From Actinomycetota bacterium (lineage in GTDB: Bacteria; Actinomycetota; Actinomycetes; Streptosporangiales; Streptosporangiaceae), in NCBI GenBank assembly GCA_003140115.1, contig PLIQ01000240.1, positions 1-8,418 on the forward strand: a stretch of 8,418 nt of DNA, read 5' to 3'. Each line of letters opens with the position of its first letter. Positions within the stretch are counted from its first letter, which is position 1. The position numbers were made by a program, and so were the translations under genes. Below, one piece after another: positions 1 through 5,601 of this stretch. Under the pieces are notes generated by a model. The model made no database searches and had not been told where the DNA came from. It saw only the letters and a program-made list of their open reading frames with translations.

Positions 1-737
1 GAGGCGGCGCCGGACAGCAGCTGGTTGGTGTAGTAGTCGCCGAGCATCGGCAGCACGGTGATCAGCAGGCCGGTGAGGATCGGCTGGCGGGACATCGGGA
101 GCGTGACCCGGACGAAGGTGCGGATCCGGCCCAGGCCCAGGTCGCGGCCGGCCTCGATCAGCGCGGGATCGATCCGGTCCAGCCCCGCGTACAGGACCAG
201 GATCAGGTACGGGATGTAGCCGTAGACCAGGCCGAGGACCACCGTGGCGGGCTTGCCGCCCAGCCAGTTGACCGGGGAGATGCCGACCCAGCCCAGCGCC
301 TTGTTCACGTAACCGCCGGTCTGCAACAGGTCGACCCAGGCCAGCATGCGCATCATGTAGCTGATCCAGAACGGCGCGACGAGCAGGACCAGGAACAGGC
401 CCTTGCGGCGGCCGGCGAAGCGGGCCACGAAGTACGCGGCCGGGTAGCCGATGAGCAGGCAGAGCAGGGAGGCGATGGCGACGTAGATGATGGTCCGGAC
501 CACGATCGGCCCGGCGAAGGCCGCGCTGCCGAAGATGTCGTGCCAGACGTCGATGAGGTTCTCTGAGCTCCACGCGAACGGGTTCCACACCGCGACCGGC
601 GACTCGAACAGCTCGTTCAGCTTGCCCATGGCGATCGCGAGGACCGCGTAGAACGGCACGATGAACAGCAGCACCAGCCAGATGATCCCCGGCGCGGCCA
701 GGGCGATGAAGAAGCCGTTCTTCTTCTGGCGTCTCAT
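1..737 (-). CDS. PotB-like ABC transporter permease, partial (3' end beyond left edge)
   Basis: Inner-membrane permease of a spermidine/putrescine-type ABC importer (PotB/PotH family). The visible 245 residues begin MRRQKKNGFF, a short basic cytoplasmic tail. Hydrophobic segments follow at about 10-34, 78-104, 112-137, 165-185 and 220-235. The EAA loop that docks on the ATPase is at about 195-214 (EAGRDLGLGRIRTF then LP). The stretch LPMLGDYYTNQLLSG near the cut end matches the PotB-type pattern in which an acidic/aromatic patch follows the EAA loop. PotB proteins are about 275-300 aa, so only the last few dozen residues should be missing. The ATG at 737 has an AAAGGGG ribosome site 10 nt upstream (748-754) and follows the substrate-binding-protein stop by 34 bp, so it is cotranscribed. 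Family assignment is firm; the substrate is inferred from family only. Confidence 0.92.
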   Translation of the reverse strand, partial: MRRQKKNGFFIALAAPGIIWLVLLFIVPFYAVLAIAMGKLNELFESPVAVWNPFAWSSENLIDVWHDIFGSAAFAGPIVVRTIIYVAIASLLCLLIGYPAAYFVARFAGRRKGLFLVLLVAPFWISYMMRMLAWVDLLQTGGYVNKALGWVGISPVNWLGGKPATVVLGLVYGYIPYLILVLYAGLDRIDPALIEAGRDLGLGRIRTFVRVTLPMSRQPILTGLLITVLPMLGDYYTNQLLSGAA

Positions 738-754
738 GGGTTCGCGGCCCCTTT

Positions 755-784
755 GGTTAGATGCCGTTGGGTCAGATGCCGTTG
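755..784 (-). repeat. 15-bp tandem duplication covering the stop codon of the binding-protein gene
   Basis: On the minus strand, CAACGGCATCTGACC (784-770) is followed directly by CAACGGCATCTAACC (769-755), 14 of 15 bases identical. The first copy encodes the final NGI and the TGA stop. The second keeps the frame and ends with TAA, giving NGI-stop-PNGI-stop. The copy lies just before the AAAGGGG ribosome site of the permease. Confidence 0.85.
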
Positions 785-2028
785 CTGACGACGAGCCAGG
801 CCTGCTGCCACAGGGCGTCGACGTCGACGGGGAGCTGGAGTTCGGCCACGCCGCGGCGGAAATAGGACGGCAGCACGATGGTGGACAGCAAGGAGGACGG
901 CAGGATCTGCTCCTTGACCAGGACCTGCGGCGTCACGCCGGTCAGCGGCTGCATGTAGCCGTTGAAGCTGATGTTCTCGATGACGTTCGGCAGGTCGAGG
1001 AAGTAGTTGAGGTACTCGTGGGCGAGCACCGGGTTGGTCGCCGAGCGGAGCACGACGTTGGTGTCGTTGGCGACCGGTCCCCGGCCGTCGGTGGGGAACC
1101 AGTAGCCGACGACGTCGACGTTGACGCCCTTGGGCATGTAGGACGCCGCGGCGGCCATGTCGCCGGACCAGGCGTGGTGGATCCAGGTGTCGCCGTCGGG
1201 GACCTCGGTGTAGTCGTTGTTGTCGATGCGGACGTTGACCAGGCTGGAGAGCTCCTCCAGGGCGTGCCGGGCCAGGTTGATCTGGCGGTAGTCGGTGGTG
1301 TTGAGGTCGTAGATGCCGTTCTTCATCAGGCCCAGGCTGATGCCCTCCCGGTAGTCGTCCAGGATGGCGACCCGGCCCTTGTACTTGCTCTGCCACGGCA
1401 TGGCCCAGGGGTTGGCCATCGTGTACGGGTTCTCGTTGACCAGGTCCTTACGCCAGGAGATCCCGGTCGTGTAGATCGTGTACGGCACCGTGTACCGCCA
1501 GCCCTGGTCGTAGAACGGGTTGGTGAAGTCGGGCCAGGCCTGGGTGATGTTCGGGATATAGGAGTGGTTCACCGGCTGGACCAGCTTGGACTCGATGAGC
1601 TGGCCGAGCACGTCGACGGTGGCACCCATCAGCACGTCGAACTGCAGGCCGCTGCGCAACTTGGACAGCGCCTCGTCCATGGTGTTGAACGTGGTGACCT
1701 GCACCTTGCACTTGTACTTCTTGGCAAAGCTGTTGACGACCGCCTGGTTGACGTAGGCCACCCAGTTGTAGACCTGCAGCGTGGCGTTGGTTTCCGGGGC
1801 CAGGCCGGTTTTGATGGCTTCGTTGCCGGCGAACACGGGCCATTTGACCGGGTTGTTCGGGCGGGGCAGCTGGACGGTGCCGGAGCCGGCCAGGGCGGAG
1901 GCGCAGGCGTCGAGCAACGGGACAGAGCCGAGGGCGAGCGCGGCGCCCGCGCTGCGACCGAGGAAGGACCGGCGGGTCAGCTTCCGGGGGACGCCGTGGC
2001 CCTGCCAGCCTTCTCGCGGGTGCGCCAT
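772..2028 (-). CDS. Polyamine-type ABC transporter substrate-binding protein, Tat-exported (PotD/PotF-like)
   Basis: Extracytoplasmic binding protein of 418 aa that should capture a polyamine or related cationic amine for the adjacent permease. The N-terminus carries a twin-arginine signal, TRRSFLG at 18-24, then a hydrophobic stretch 27-39 and LLDAC with Cys42. This suggests Tat export and possibly lipid anchoring, although Asp at -2 is not a normal lipobox residue. The mature part shows PotD-family landmarks: LQVYNWVAYVNQ (84-95), a DDYRE patch (224-228), AWSGD (286-290), and a NGYMQPL segment (356-362). The acidic pair D225/E228, W287 and D322 are plausible counterparts of amine-binding residues in PotD, but this rests on alignment from memory. 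The ATG at 2028 is set by AGGAGG 9 nt upstream, which overlaps the end of the aminotransferase gene. The stop is followed in frame by a second stop in a 15-bp tandem duplication. The exact ligand is unknown. Confidence 0.93.
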   Translation of the reverse strand: MAHPREGWQGHGVPRKLTRRSFLGRSAGAALALGSVPLLDACASALAGSGTVQLPRPNNPVKWPVFAGNEAIKTGLAPETNATLQVYNWVAYVNQAVVNSFAKKYKCKVQVTTFNTMDEALSKLRSGLQFDVLMGATVDVLGQLIESKLVQPVNHSYIPNITQAWPDFTNPFYDQGWRYTVPYTIYTTGISWRKDLVNENPYTMANPWAMPWQSKYKGRVAILDDYREGISLGLMKNGIYDLNTTDYRQINLARHALEELSSLVNVRIDNNDYTEVPDGDTWIHHAWSGDMAAAASYMPKGVNVDVVGYWFPTDGRGPVANDTNVVLRSATNPVLAHEYLNYFLDLPNVIENISFNGYMQPLTGVTPQVLVKEQILPSSLLSTIVLPSYFRRGVAELQLPVDVDALWQQAWLVVSNGI

Positions 2029-2033
2029 GTGCG

Positions 2034-3440
2034 TCAGCCTCCTGTGACGGCTCGGGCGAATACGCCGAAGTTCTCGACGAGGCGGTCGATGTCGGCCTCG
2101 TCATGCTGGACCGAGATCAGCCACTGCTCGATCTTGCCCCAGGGCGGGAGGAAGACGCCGCCGTTGTGCTGGTAGAGCCAGTGCGCGTGGCTGTACCGGT
2201 CGTCCACGCCGAGGAAGCCGCGGTAGCTGGTGACCGGCTCGGCCGCGAACACCACGCAGCCCTTGGCCCCCGCGGTGACCACGTGCGCGGTCAGTCCGGT
2301 GTCGTCGATGGCCTGCTCGATGCCGTTCTTGGCGCGGAGACGGAGCTTCTCGATCTTCTCGTACGCGTCCGGCGTGGCCACCTCGGTGAGCATGGCCCGG
2401 GTGGCGGCCATGGCCAGCGGGTTGCCGTTGAAGGTGCCCACCATCTCGTAGCCGCCGCTGGCGACGTGGTCCATGACGGCCTCCGTGCCGCCGATCGCGG
2501 CCACCGAGATGCCGCCGCCCAGGGACTTGGCCAGCGTGATGAGGTCCGGCTGGACGTCTTCCTGCCTGGTCACGCCGCCGGGGCCGACGGTGAGGCCGGT
2601 CTTCACCTCGTCGAACGTGACCAGGGCGTGGTGTTGGTGCAGGAGGTCCTTGAGGTCGGCGAGGTAGCCGGGCTGGGGCTTGATGATCCCGGCGTTCATC
2701 ATGATCGGCTCGATGATCATGCCCGCGATCTGGTCCTTGTGCTCGTTAAGGAGCCGTTCGACGCTACCTGGGTCGTTGAAGGTGGCGATCAGGGTCAGGT
2801 CGGTAATGGCTCTGGGGATGCCGGTGGAACTCGGGGCACTGTTCGGCTTGTGCAGCGGGCCGGCGTCGTCGGGGTCGGGCATGACGGAGACCTGGACCGA
2901 GTCGTGATGACCGTGGTAGCACCCCTCGATCTTGATGATCAGGTCCCGGCCGGTGATCGAGCGCATCAGATGGACGGCGTCCATGGTGGCCTCGGTGCCG
3001 GAGTTGGCGAAGCGCCAGCGCGGCAGGCCGAAGCGGCCGGCGAGTTCGCGGGCTACCACCACGGCGTTCGGGGTCGGCTGGGCGAAGTGGGTGCCCTTCG
3101 CGACCTGCGTTTTGATGGCTTCTTGAATGGCGGGGTGACCGTGGCCGGCCAGGGCGGCGCCGTAGCCGCCGTGCAGGTCCACGTACTCGTTGCCATCGAC
3201 GTCGTAGACCTTCGAGCCCTGGCCGTGGCTGAGCCAGACCGGCTGCGGCGCGGTGATCTGCCAGCTGGAGGTGACGCCGCCGGCCAGGTGCTGCTGAGCG
3301 GTCGCGGCCAGGTGGGCGGAGTTCGGCTGGCGGCGGACGAAGATCTCTTCCTGCGCCGAGATGATCTCTTTGAGGGTGGTGTCAGCGGGTACACGGCCGA
3401 TGCGCTCGGCTCGGTGCTTGGCGGGCTGCTGGATGGTCAC
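2034..3440 (-). CDS. Class III PLP-dependent aminotransferase (HemL-like, aspartate aminotransferase family)
   Basis: Cytoplasmic aminotransferase of 468 aa, fold type I, class III. PLP-site landmarks are in order: SGTEA (147-151, phosphate binding), YHGHHD (175-180, the aromatic residue that stacks on the cofactor), IEP (243-245), DEVKTG (277-282, Asp277 contacting the pyridine nitrogen) and LAKSLGGG (303-310) with Lys305 as the Schiff-base lysine. The N-terminal GGVTSSW and DVDGNEYVDLHGGYGAALAGHGHP resemble glutamate-1-semialdehyde aminomutase. However, the protein is longer than HemL, has an extra N-terminal 40 residues, and sits in a transport operon, so a catabolic transaminase is more likely than haem synthesis. 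The start is GTG (3438-3440) with a weak GGAAG site. It is the first gene of the operon, 5 bp before the binding protein, under the operator at 3459-3474. The amine and acceptor cannot be read from sequence. Confidence 0.9.
   Translation of the reverse strand: MTIQQPAKHRAERIGRVPADTTLKEIISAQEEIFVRRQPNSAHLAATAQQHLAGGVTSSWQITAPQPVWLSHGQGSKVYDVDGNEYVDLHGGYGAALAGHGHPAIQEAIKTQVAKGTHFAQPTPNAVVVARELAGRFGLPRWRFANSGTEATMDAVHLMRSITGRDLIIKIEGCYHGHHDSVQVSVMPDPDDAGPLHKPNSAPSSTGIPRAITDLTLIATFNDPGSVERLLNEHKDQIAGMIIEPIMMNAGIIKPQPGYLADLKDLLHQHHALVTFDEVKTGLTVGPGGVTRQEDVQPDLITLAKSLGGGISVAAIGGTEAVMDHVASGGYEMVGTFNGNPLAMAATRAMLTEVATPDAYEKIEKLRLRAKNGIEQAIDDTGLTAHVVTAGAKGCVVFAAEPVTSYRGFLGVDDRYSHAHWLYQHNGGVFLPPWGKIEQWLISVQHDEADIDRLVENFGVFARAVTGG
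2038..2043 (-). promoter_or_regulatory. Ribosome binding site AGGAGG of the substrate-binding protein
   Basis: Perfect AGGAGG 9 nt before the ATG at 2028, lying within the last two sense codons (GGA GGC) of the aminotransferase gene, just before its TGA. It fixes the binding-protein start upstream of the Tat motif and implies close translational linkage of the two genes. Confidence 0.8.
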
Positions 3441-3458
3441 GGTCGCTTCCAGGTAGTT

Positions 3459-3474
3459 GACTGAACGTTCAGTC
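3459..3474. promoter_or_regulatory. Perfect 16-bp palindromic operator, TetR/BetI-type
   Basis: GACTGAACGTTCAGTC is its own reverse complement over 16 bp. It sits 19 bp before the GTG start of the aminotransferase and overlaps the proposed -10 box by 4 bp, the usual position for a repressor site. The TGAACGTTCA core resembles sites bound by TetR-family repressors such as BetI; this is recalled knowledge, not a search. The cognate regulator is not in the window. Confidence 0.7.
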
Positions 3475-3500
3475 TAGACCTGGGGGTTAGCGCGGAGCAA
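3471..3500 (-). promoter_or_regulatory. Probable sigma-70-type promoter of the aminotransferase/ABC operon
   Basis: On the minus strand, TAGACT (3471-3476) is a good actinobacterial -10. TTGCTC (3495-3500) is a weak -35 at an 18-bp spacing. Transcription would start near 3464, inside the palindrome, leaving a leader of roughly 25 nt. The overlap with the operator strengthens the call; the -35 match alone is poor. Confidence 0.5.
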
Positions 3501-3669
3501 GAGGCTGTAACGCGGCTGCCCGGGGTGTGGTGTCAGTTATCTTCTGGTGCTGGCGTGCTGCGGCGGAGCGTGTGGGCCGGCATCTACCTGGTCCCGTGGC
3601 GCCCTGGCCTCCGGCCCGCGCTCGCCCCGTCGGCACTCCCTCACCAGCTAGCTCACCAGTTCCATTAAC

Positions 3670-3745
3670 GCGGAGGATCTGGCTTAAGGGGAGGATCCGG
3701 GCAACCCCAGCTGCCCGGATCCTCCTCAAAAGCCGGATCCTCCGC
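3670..3745. repeat. Two-tier 76-bp inverted repeat (compound hairpin)
   Basis: The outer arms 3670-3685 and 3730-3745 pair over 16 positions with one G-U wobble. The inner arms 3688-3703 and 3712-3727 pair over 16 positions with one G-U wobble. Between the tiers is a symmetric AA/AA internal loop (3686-3687 and 3728-3729). The apical loop is 8 nt (3704-3711, ACCCCAGC). Each half consists of two related 16-mers spaced 18 bp apart, so the element holds four copies of a GGAGGATCCGG-like unit, with GGATCC at 3693, 3717 and 3735 and GGATCT at 3675. There is no T-tract on either strand, so it is not a standard intrinsic terminator. It could be a REP/MITE-like repeat, a cruciform-forming site or a large protein-binding site. 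Confidence 0.85.
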
Positions 3746-3995
3746 CGCAATGGGACGCCTGTGGCTGACGGGCAGGGATGGCGGGGTGCGGGGGCAGTCG
3801 GACGGGGTGAGGGCAGGGCGGGGAGTCGGCCCCCGGGCGGCAGTTACTCGCTGGATGAACTGGACACCCGACTCGCACCGCACCTGACGGGCTAGCTGCT
3901 CCGGTGGGTGAAGTAGGTGAAGGGAGTCGCGCCGGCCGTGACGGTAGCGGAAGTGAGGCCGGCATGCGCACAGCGTGCTCAGCGGCAGTGCCTAA

Positions 3996-4001
3996 TAGCA
4001 T
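3996..4001 (+). promoter_or_regulatory. Possible -10 box for the purine-catabolism operon
   Basis: TAGCAT fits the actinobacterial -10 pattern TANNNT and lies about 30 nt before the ATG at 4031. I find no recognisable -35 hexamer at 16-18 bp upstream, so the call is weak. Confidence 0.25.
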
Positions 4002-4018
4002 GTCCAGCGACAGGTCTG

Positions 4019-4025
4019 AAGGAGG
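4019..4025 (+). promoter_or_regulatory. Ribosome binding site AAGGAGG deciding the start of the 129-aa gene
   Basis: AAGGAGG is spaced 5 nt from the ATG at 4031. It rules against the longer in-frame start at 3917, which has no comparable site and would add 38 residues of unrelated composition. Confidence 0.8.
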
Positions 4026-4030
4026 CAGTA

Positions 4031-4420
4031 ATGATCGGCGAGAAGGTCGAGCATTTTGAAGGCAAGGGCACGGACCTAAGCGCCCTGCAGTCCCATATCG
4101 AGGGGTATCTGAAGGGAGACGGCTTTACCGTCCAGGCCTCGGCACCGAGTGCGCAGGGGACGGTCATCCAGGCTAGGAAAGGCGGATTCCTGGCCGGATT
4201 TGTCGACGCGGACCGCGCGCTGAGCATCGCGATCCAGGGAAGTCCCGCCGACTTCACGGTCCGCGTCGGCATCGGCAAGTGGATCGAGCACATCGCGACG
4301 GCGGCGATCGAGACCTTGCTGGTCTCGATGCTGTTCCTGCCCGTGGACGTGGCTGAGACGGCCTGGAACGTAGAAATCGAAAACAAGCTCGTCAAGGACT
4401 TCAAGTCGTTCATCGGCTGA
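4031..4420 (+). CDS. Uncharacterised 129-aa protein, first gene of the purine operon
   Basis: I do not recognise a named function. The protein begins MIGEKVEHFEGKG. Residues 16-31 (SALQSHIEGYLKGDGF) look like a helix before a beta-rich stretch 33-80, with VIQARKGGFLAGFVDADRALSIAIQG (45-70) and FTVRVGIGKWIEH (75-87). A hydrophobic segment 89-106 (ATAAIETLLVSMLFLPVD) could be a membrane helix or buried core. An amphipathic charged tail (AWNVEIENKLVKDFKSFIG) ends the chain. The overall layout recalls small bacterial proteins in which such an N-terminal fold comes before a linker or zinc ribbon; this is impression only. There is no signal peptide, no Cys and no catalytic motif. The start is fixed by AAGGAGG. 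Glycerate kinase begins 14 bp after the stop, which suggests cotranscription. Base composition appears less GC-rich than its neighbours. Confidence 0.8.
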   Translation: MIGEKVEHFEGKGTDLSALQSHIEGYLKGDGFTVQASAPSAQGTVIQARKGGFLAGFVDADRALSIAIQGSPADFTVRVGIGKWIEHIATAAIETLLVSMLFLPVDVAETAWNVEIENKLVKDFKSFIG

Positions 4421-4434
4421 ACTTTGCCCGGCCG

Positions 4435-5583
4435 ATGAAGATCGTCATCGCGCCGGACAAGTTCAAGGGATCGCTGCCGGGCGCCGAGGTGGCCGCCGCG
4501 ATCGCCGCCGGGGTGCGGGCCGAGTGGCCCGAGGCGGAACTGGTCACCGTGCCGGTGGCCGACGGCGGCGACGGCACGGTCGACGCGGCGGTGGCGGCCG
4601 GCCTGGAACGGGTGCCGGTGACGGTGGACGGCCCGACCGGCGAACCGGTCGACACCAGTTACGCGCGGCGCGGCGAGGTGGCGGGCATCGAGCTGGCCGG
4701 AGCCTGCGGCCTGATGCGGCTACCCGGCGGACGGCGTGCGCCGCTCGCGGCGTCCAGCTTCGGTTGCGGGCAGGTGCTGGCGGCCGCGCTGGAGGCGGGC
4801 GCGCGCCGGATCATCCTGGGCGTCGGCGGCAGCGCCAGCACCGACGGCGGAACGGGCCTGCTTCAGGCGCTGGGGACGCGGGTGTTCGGGGCGCGAGGCG
4901 AGCCGCTCGGCCGGGGCGGGGCGGCGCTGCGCGACGTCGCCGCGCTGGACCTGGCCGGGCTGCACCCGGCGCTGCGCGGCGGTTCGGTCATCCTGGCCAC
5001 CGACGTGGCCAACCCGCTGACCGGCCCGGACGGGGCGGCCGAGGTATACGGACCGCAGAAGGGCGCCTCGCCGGAGCAGGTCATCGAGCTCGCCAGCGGG
5101 CTGCGGCGCTGGGCGGCGGTGGTGGCGGAGGCGACCGGGACCGACTGGTCACGGGCGCCAGGCAGCGGCGCGGCGGGCGGGGTCGGGTTCGCGGCCCTGG
5201 CCGTGCTGGGCGCGCAAGCGCGCCCGGGCATCGAGCTGGTGCTTGAGCTGGTGGACTTCGACGCGGCGCTGGACGGCGCCGCGCTGGTGGTCACGGGCGA
5301 GGGCTCGCTGGACACCCAGACCCTGGCGGGCAAGGCGCCGGCCGGGGTGGCGCGGGCCGCGGCCCGACGAGGTATCCCGGTGGTCGCGGTGGTCGGGCGC
5401 AGCACGCTGACCGAGGGCCAGCTGGCCACGATCGGGATATCGCGGGTCTACCCGCTGAGCGACCTGGAACCGGACCCGGCGCGATCCAGTGCCGAGGCCA
5501 GCGCGCTGCTCCAGCGGGTTGGTCAGACGCTGGCCCGCGAGGTCCTGGCCGGCGGCACGAGGGGCGTTCGTTCGGAATATTGA
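4435..5583 (+). CDS. glxK: Glycerate 2-kinase (GlxK/GarK family)
   Basis: Cytoplasmic kinase of 382 aa that phosphorylates D-glycerate with ATP to give 2-phosphoglycerate in the GlxK/GarK family. Family signatures are present in order: APDKFKGSL (6-14), PVADGGDGT (40-48), GVGGSASTDGGTG (129-141), DVANPLTGPDGAAEVYGPQKGA (190-211), GSGAAGGVGF (243-252) and VTGEGSLDTQTLAGKAPAGVA (286-306). The length matches the family (about 375-385 aa) and the frame is intact. No purine-rich ribosome site is visible in the 14-bp gap before the ATG, so translation may be coupled to the upstream gene. Uricase follows after 18 bp. In this setting it would finish purine-ring carbon recovery: allantoin-derived glyoxylate passes via tartronate semialdehyde to glycerate. 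A general glyoxylate/glycolate role is also possible. The family is certain; the pathway is inferred from neighbours. Confidence 0.95.
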   Translation: MKIVIAPDKFKGSLPGAEVAAAIAAGVRAEWPEAELVTVPVADGGDGTVDAAVAAGLERVPVTVDGPTGEPVDTSYARRGEVAGIELAGACGLMRLPGGRRAPLAASSFGCGQVLAAALEAGARRIILGVGGSASTDGGTGLLQALGTRVFGARGEPLGRGGAALRDVAALDLAGLHPALRGGSVILATDVANPLTGPDGAAEVYGPQKGASPEQVIELASGLRRWAAVVAEATGTDWSRAPGSGAAGGVGFAALAVLGAQARPGIELVLELVDFDAALDGAALVVTGEGSLDTQTLAGKAPAGVARAAARRGIPVVAVVGRSTLTEGQLATIGISRVYPLSDLEPDPARSSAEASALLQRVGQTLAREVLAGGTRGVRSEY

Positions 5584-5591
5584 GAGATTTT

Positions 5592-5595
5592 GGAG
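5592..5595 (+). promoter_or_regulatory. Ribosome site GGAG deciding the uricase start
   Basis: GGAG lies 6 nt before the ATG at 5602. An in-frame TTG at 5590 would add four residues (MEFT), but it would overlap this site and has no good site of its own. Confidence 0.65.
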
Positions 5596-5601
5596 TTCAC
5601 C

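Larger units (their letters stand above)
3477..4018. other. Divergent intergenic region without a convincing gene
   Basis: Apart from the -35 box of the left operon, the compound inverted repeat and a possible -10 box near 3996, I see no gene here. Open frames that cross it lack a ribosome site, run through the hairpin, and have the Arg/Pro/Ala-rich composition of GC shadow frames. There are two small direct repeats: CTCACCAG at 3640-3647 and 3652-3659, and GGTGAAG at 3907-3913 and 3916-3922. A GCCGGCC/GGCCGGC stem lies at 3931-3937 and 3957-3963. No tRNA-like cloverleaf or transposase fragment was seen. Confidence 0.6.

Noticed and set aside
661..2175. 504-codon open frame on the plus strand opposite the binding-protein gene
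   Set aside because: It is antisense to a clear PotD-like gene, has a Val/Gly/Asp/Arg-rich composition with no motif, and is a typical high-GC shadow frame.
2103..3464. 453-codon plus-strand frame opposite the aminotransferase
   Set aside because: Antisense shadow of a gene with complete PLP motifs; no ribosome site and no recognisable domain.
3640..3659. CTCACCAG direct repeat 12 bp apart as a CRISPR remnant or regulator site
   Set aside because: Only two 8-bp copies with no spacer structure; too little to support a call.
3670..3745. Compound hairpin as a Rho-independent terminator
   Set aside because: No T-run follows on either strand, and it lies upstream of both operons rather than at a gene end.
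3487..3750. 87-codon minus-strand frame in the intergenic region
   Set aside because: Its N-terminal Arg/Ile repeats come from the hairpin units, and it has no ribosome site or motif.
3527..3895. 122-codon plus-strand frame in the intergenic region
   Set aside because: It runs through the compound hairpin, lacks a ribosome site and shows Arg/Pro/Ala-rich non-protein-like composition.
3907..3922. GGTGAAG direct repeat as an operator
   Set aside because: Only two 7-bp copies in purine-rich sequence; could easily be chance.
3931..3963. GCCGGCC/GGCCGGC stem with a 19-nt loop as a riboswitch or operator
   Set aside because: Short self-complementary GC motif, common by chance in such DNA, with no further structure.
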